5,378 nucleotides of DNA, taken from NCBI GenBank assembly GCA_947474905.1, contig CANJKQ010000100.1:1-5378 (forward strand), written 5' to 3'. The stretch's first letter is position 1. The number at the start of each line of letters is the position of its first letter. A program made the position numbers and the translations under genes. Below, piece by piece: positions 4,127 through 5,378 of this stretch. This DNA comes from Pseudomonadota bacterium (GTDB lineage: Bacteria > Pseudomonadota > Alphaproteobacteria > Sphingomonadales > Sphingomonadaceae). A model generated the notes under the pieces. It had not been told where the DNA came from, searched no databases, and was given only the letters and a program-made list of their open reading frames with translations.

Positions 4127-5378
4127 ATGGTCGTTCTCGCGTCCCACGGTGCGCTGGTCTGTGCGGTCGCGGGATGGCTGGCGGTCGCACCCGAACCGCC
4201 GCGCGCGCCGCCGCCCTCTTCGGCGCCTTCATCGGCGCCTTCGCCGCCGGTGGAGCCGTCGCCGTCGAACGACCCCGAAGCGCCGATGCTCGACCCCAAT
4301 GTCCCGCTGGCACCCATGCCCGATCTGGGCGTGGCATGGCCCGACCTGACCAAGACCGATGATGCCCCCCGAGCGGCGGACCCGGCCAAGACCGCGATCG
4401 CCGAGCTGTCGCGCTACAGCTATCGCATCGACGGGATTGATGAGATCGACGAAGGCCTGTTTCGCCAGCGCTTTGACCAGCTTTCCAGCCTGCGCGCGCA
4501 CCAGAACGGCACCGCCAATGCTGCCCAGATTGATCGCCGCGCGCGCGAGGATGCGCTGCTGCTGACGACGTTGCTGCGTGGCGTGGGCTATTATGATGCG
4601 CGGGTGACGACATCGATCGAGGTCAAGGATGGTCGCCCCGAAGTCGTGCTGACCGCCGAACCCGGCATCATCTATCGCTTTGCCGCTGTCCGGCTGAACG
4701 GCATCGCTGCGGCAGACGGCAGTGCGGGGAAACTGGCGGAAAAGTTCGGCGTGGCGGACGGATCGGCGGTCGATGCCGACAAGATCGCGACAGGCGAAGA
4801 CGAGTTACGCAAGGAGCTGGGCAATCAGGGCTTCGCCTTTGGCGAGATTGGCCAGAGCGCCATTGTCGTTGACCATGCGACGCAGACCGCCACGCTCGAC
4901 CTGACGGTAACGCCGGGCACCGCCAAGAAATTTGGCCGGATCACCACGCCGCCCAACCGCATCTTCAACGCCCACCATATCCAGCAGATCGCACGCTTTG
5001 GGCCTGGCAAGCCTTACAGCACGGACGATGTCGACGATTTGCGCCACGCCATCATTCAGACGGGCCTGGTTTCGGCGGTTGACATCAAGCCGGTGCAGAC
5101 CGCGCAACCCGATATCGTCGATCTGGCGGTAAAAATGGAACCCGCACCGCCGCGCACCATTTCGGCGCAGCTCGGCTATGGCACCGGCGAAGGCGTGCGT
5201 GCCGAGGTTGACTGGACGCACCGCAATTTCTTCCCGCCCGAAGGCGCGCTCACCTTTCAGGGCGTGCTGGGGACGCAGGAACAATCGGGCGGCGTGATTT
5301 TTCGCCGCAATAATTTCGAAGGCCGCGACCGCGTGCTGACCGCGCAGCTGATCGGCTCGAACGTGCGCCGTACCTCCT
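4127..5378 (+). CDS. tamA: TamA-type outer-membrane assembly protein (Omp85 family), 3' end cut by window edge
   Basis: TamA is an outer-membrane Omp85 protein that works with the inner-membrane protein TamB in inserting certain outer-membrane proteins and in envelope biogenesis. The visible 417 residues show a hydrophobic leader (1-21), a Pro/Ser/Ala-rich linker (about 22-90), and three POTRA-like domains at about 97-185, 185-267 and 268-340. The POTRA parts include LLRGVGYYDARV (149-160), LRKELGNQGFAFGEI (227-241) and LRHAIIQTGLVSAVDI (305-320). The barrel (bacterial surface antigen domain) begins at about 343 with RTISAQLGYGTGEGVRAEVDWTHRNFF. E. coli TamA is 577 residues, so most of the barrel lies beyond the right edge, where tamB commonly follows. 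ATG 4127 is the first possible start, because an in-frame TAA lies at 4115-4117. The leader lacks the basic residues expected near the start of a signal peptide, and there is no good Shine-Dalgarno. BamA is less likely: only three POTRA-like units fit and the linker is unlike BamA. Confidence 0.9.
   Translation, partial: MVVLASHGALVCAVAGWLAVAPEPPRAPPPSSAPSSAPSPPVEPSPSNDPEAPMLDPNVPLAPMPDLGVAWPDLTKTDDAPRAADPAKTAIAELSRYSYRIDGIDEIDEGLFRQRFDQLSSLRAHQNGTANAAQIDRRAREDALLLTTLLRGVGYYDARVTTSIEVKDGRPEVVLTAEPGIIYRFAAVRLNGIAAADGSAGKLAEKFGVADGSAVDADKIATGEDELRKELGNQGFAFGEIGQSAIVVDHATQTATLDLTVTPGTAKKFGRITTPPNRIFNAHHIQQIARFGPGKPYSTDDVDDLRHAIIQTGLVSAVDIKPVQTAQPDIVDLAVKMEPAPPRTISAQLGYGTGEGVRAEVDWTHRNFFPPEGALTFQGVLGTQEQSGGVIFRRNNFEGRDRVLTAQLIGSNVRRTS

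Noticed and set aside
4125..4613. Minus-strand frames (4114-4389, 4125-4613, 4229-4501) opposite the 5' end of tamA.
   Set aside because: The plus-strand frame continues into recognisable POTRA and barrel sequence. The antisense frames only mirror the Pro/Ser-rich linker codons.
1..5378. A hidden defence system, mobile element, CRISPR array or biosynthetic cluster.
   Set aside because: No transposase, integrase, nuclease, helicase or toxin-like gene, no terminal inverted repeats with target duplications, and no regularly spaced repeats are visible. The tRNA is complete and no partial duplicate of its 3' end, as left by an integrated island, was seen in the window.

Overview
The window is a GC-rich chromosomal segment from an alphaproteobacterium, most likely of the Sphingomonadales. 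The evidence is a class II EPSP synthase divergent from a FYDLN_acid (TIGR02300) zinc-ribbon gene, a neighbouring tRNA-Ala(GGC), a DUF4337 membrane protein, a small protein resembling a family common in sphingomonads, and a TamA-type outer-membrane assembly protein with a long proline-rich N-terminal linker. The taxon is inferred from gene content and protein style, not from a marker search.

Layout from left to right. Positions 1-1292 (minus) hold almost all of aroA, which runs off the left edge missing only its last ~20 codons. It diverges across 114 bp from the FYDLN_acid gene (1407-1736, plus). tRNA-Ala(GGC) follows at 1821-1896 with a plausible promoter and a GC hairpin in front of it. 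A DUF4337 gene (1957-2544, minus) converges on the tRNA. It diverges from a secreted, probably outer-membrane beta-barrel protein (2642-3451, plus), and the 97 bp between them contains a 10-bp perfect palindrome. That gene converges, 4 bp apart, on a 55-residue two-helix membrane protein (3456-3623, minus). A 70-residue soluble protein (3783-3995, plus) follows, then a hairpin that may be its terminator. The 5' part of tamA (4127 to the right edge, plus) fills the rest: 417 residues covering the leader, linker, three POTRA domains and the first barrel strands.

The genes are mostly single transcription units on alternating strands, and nothing in the sequence ties them into one pathway. Two envelope genes, the beta-barrel at 2642 and tamA, lie near each other. 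TamA could in principle help assemble such a protein, but adjacency alone does not show this.

I found no mobile element, CRISPR array, toxin-antitoxin pair, phage remnant or new system. The window reads as ordinary core and lineage-specific chromosome. The observations worth a second look are modest: an EPSP synthase active-site residue, an unusual TamA leader, a short palindrome in a divergent promoter region, and small uncharacterised proteins.
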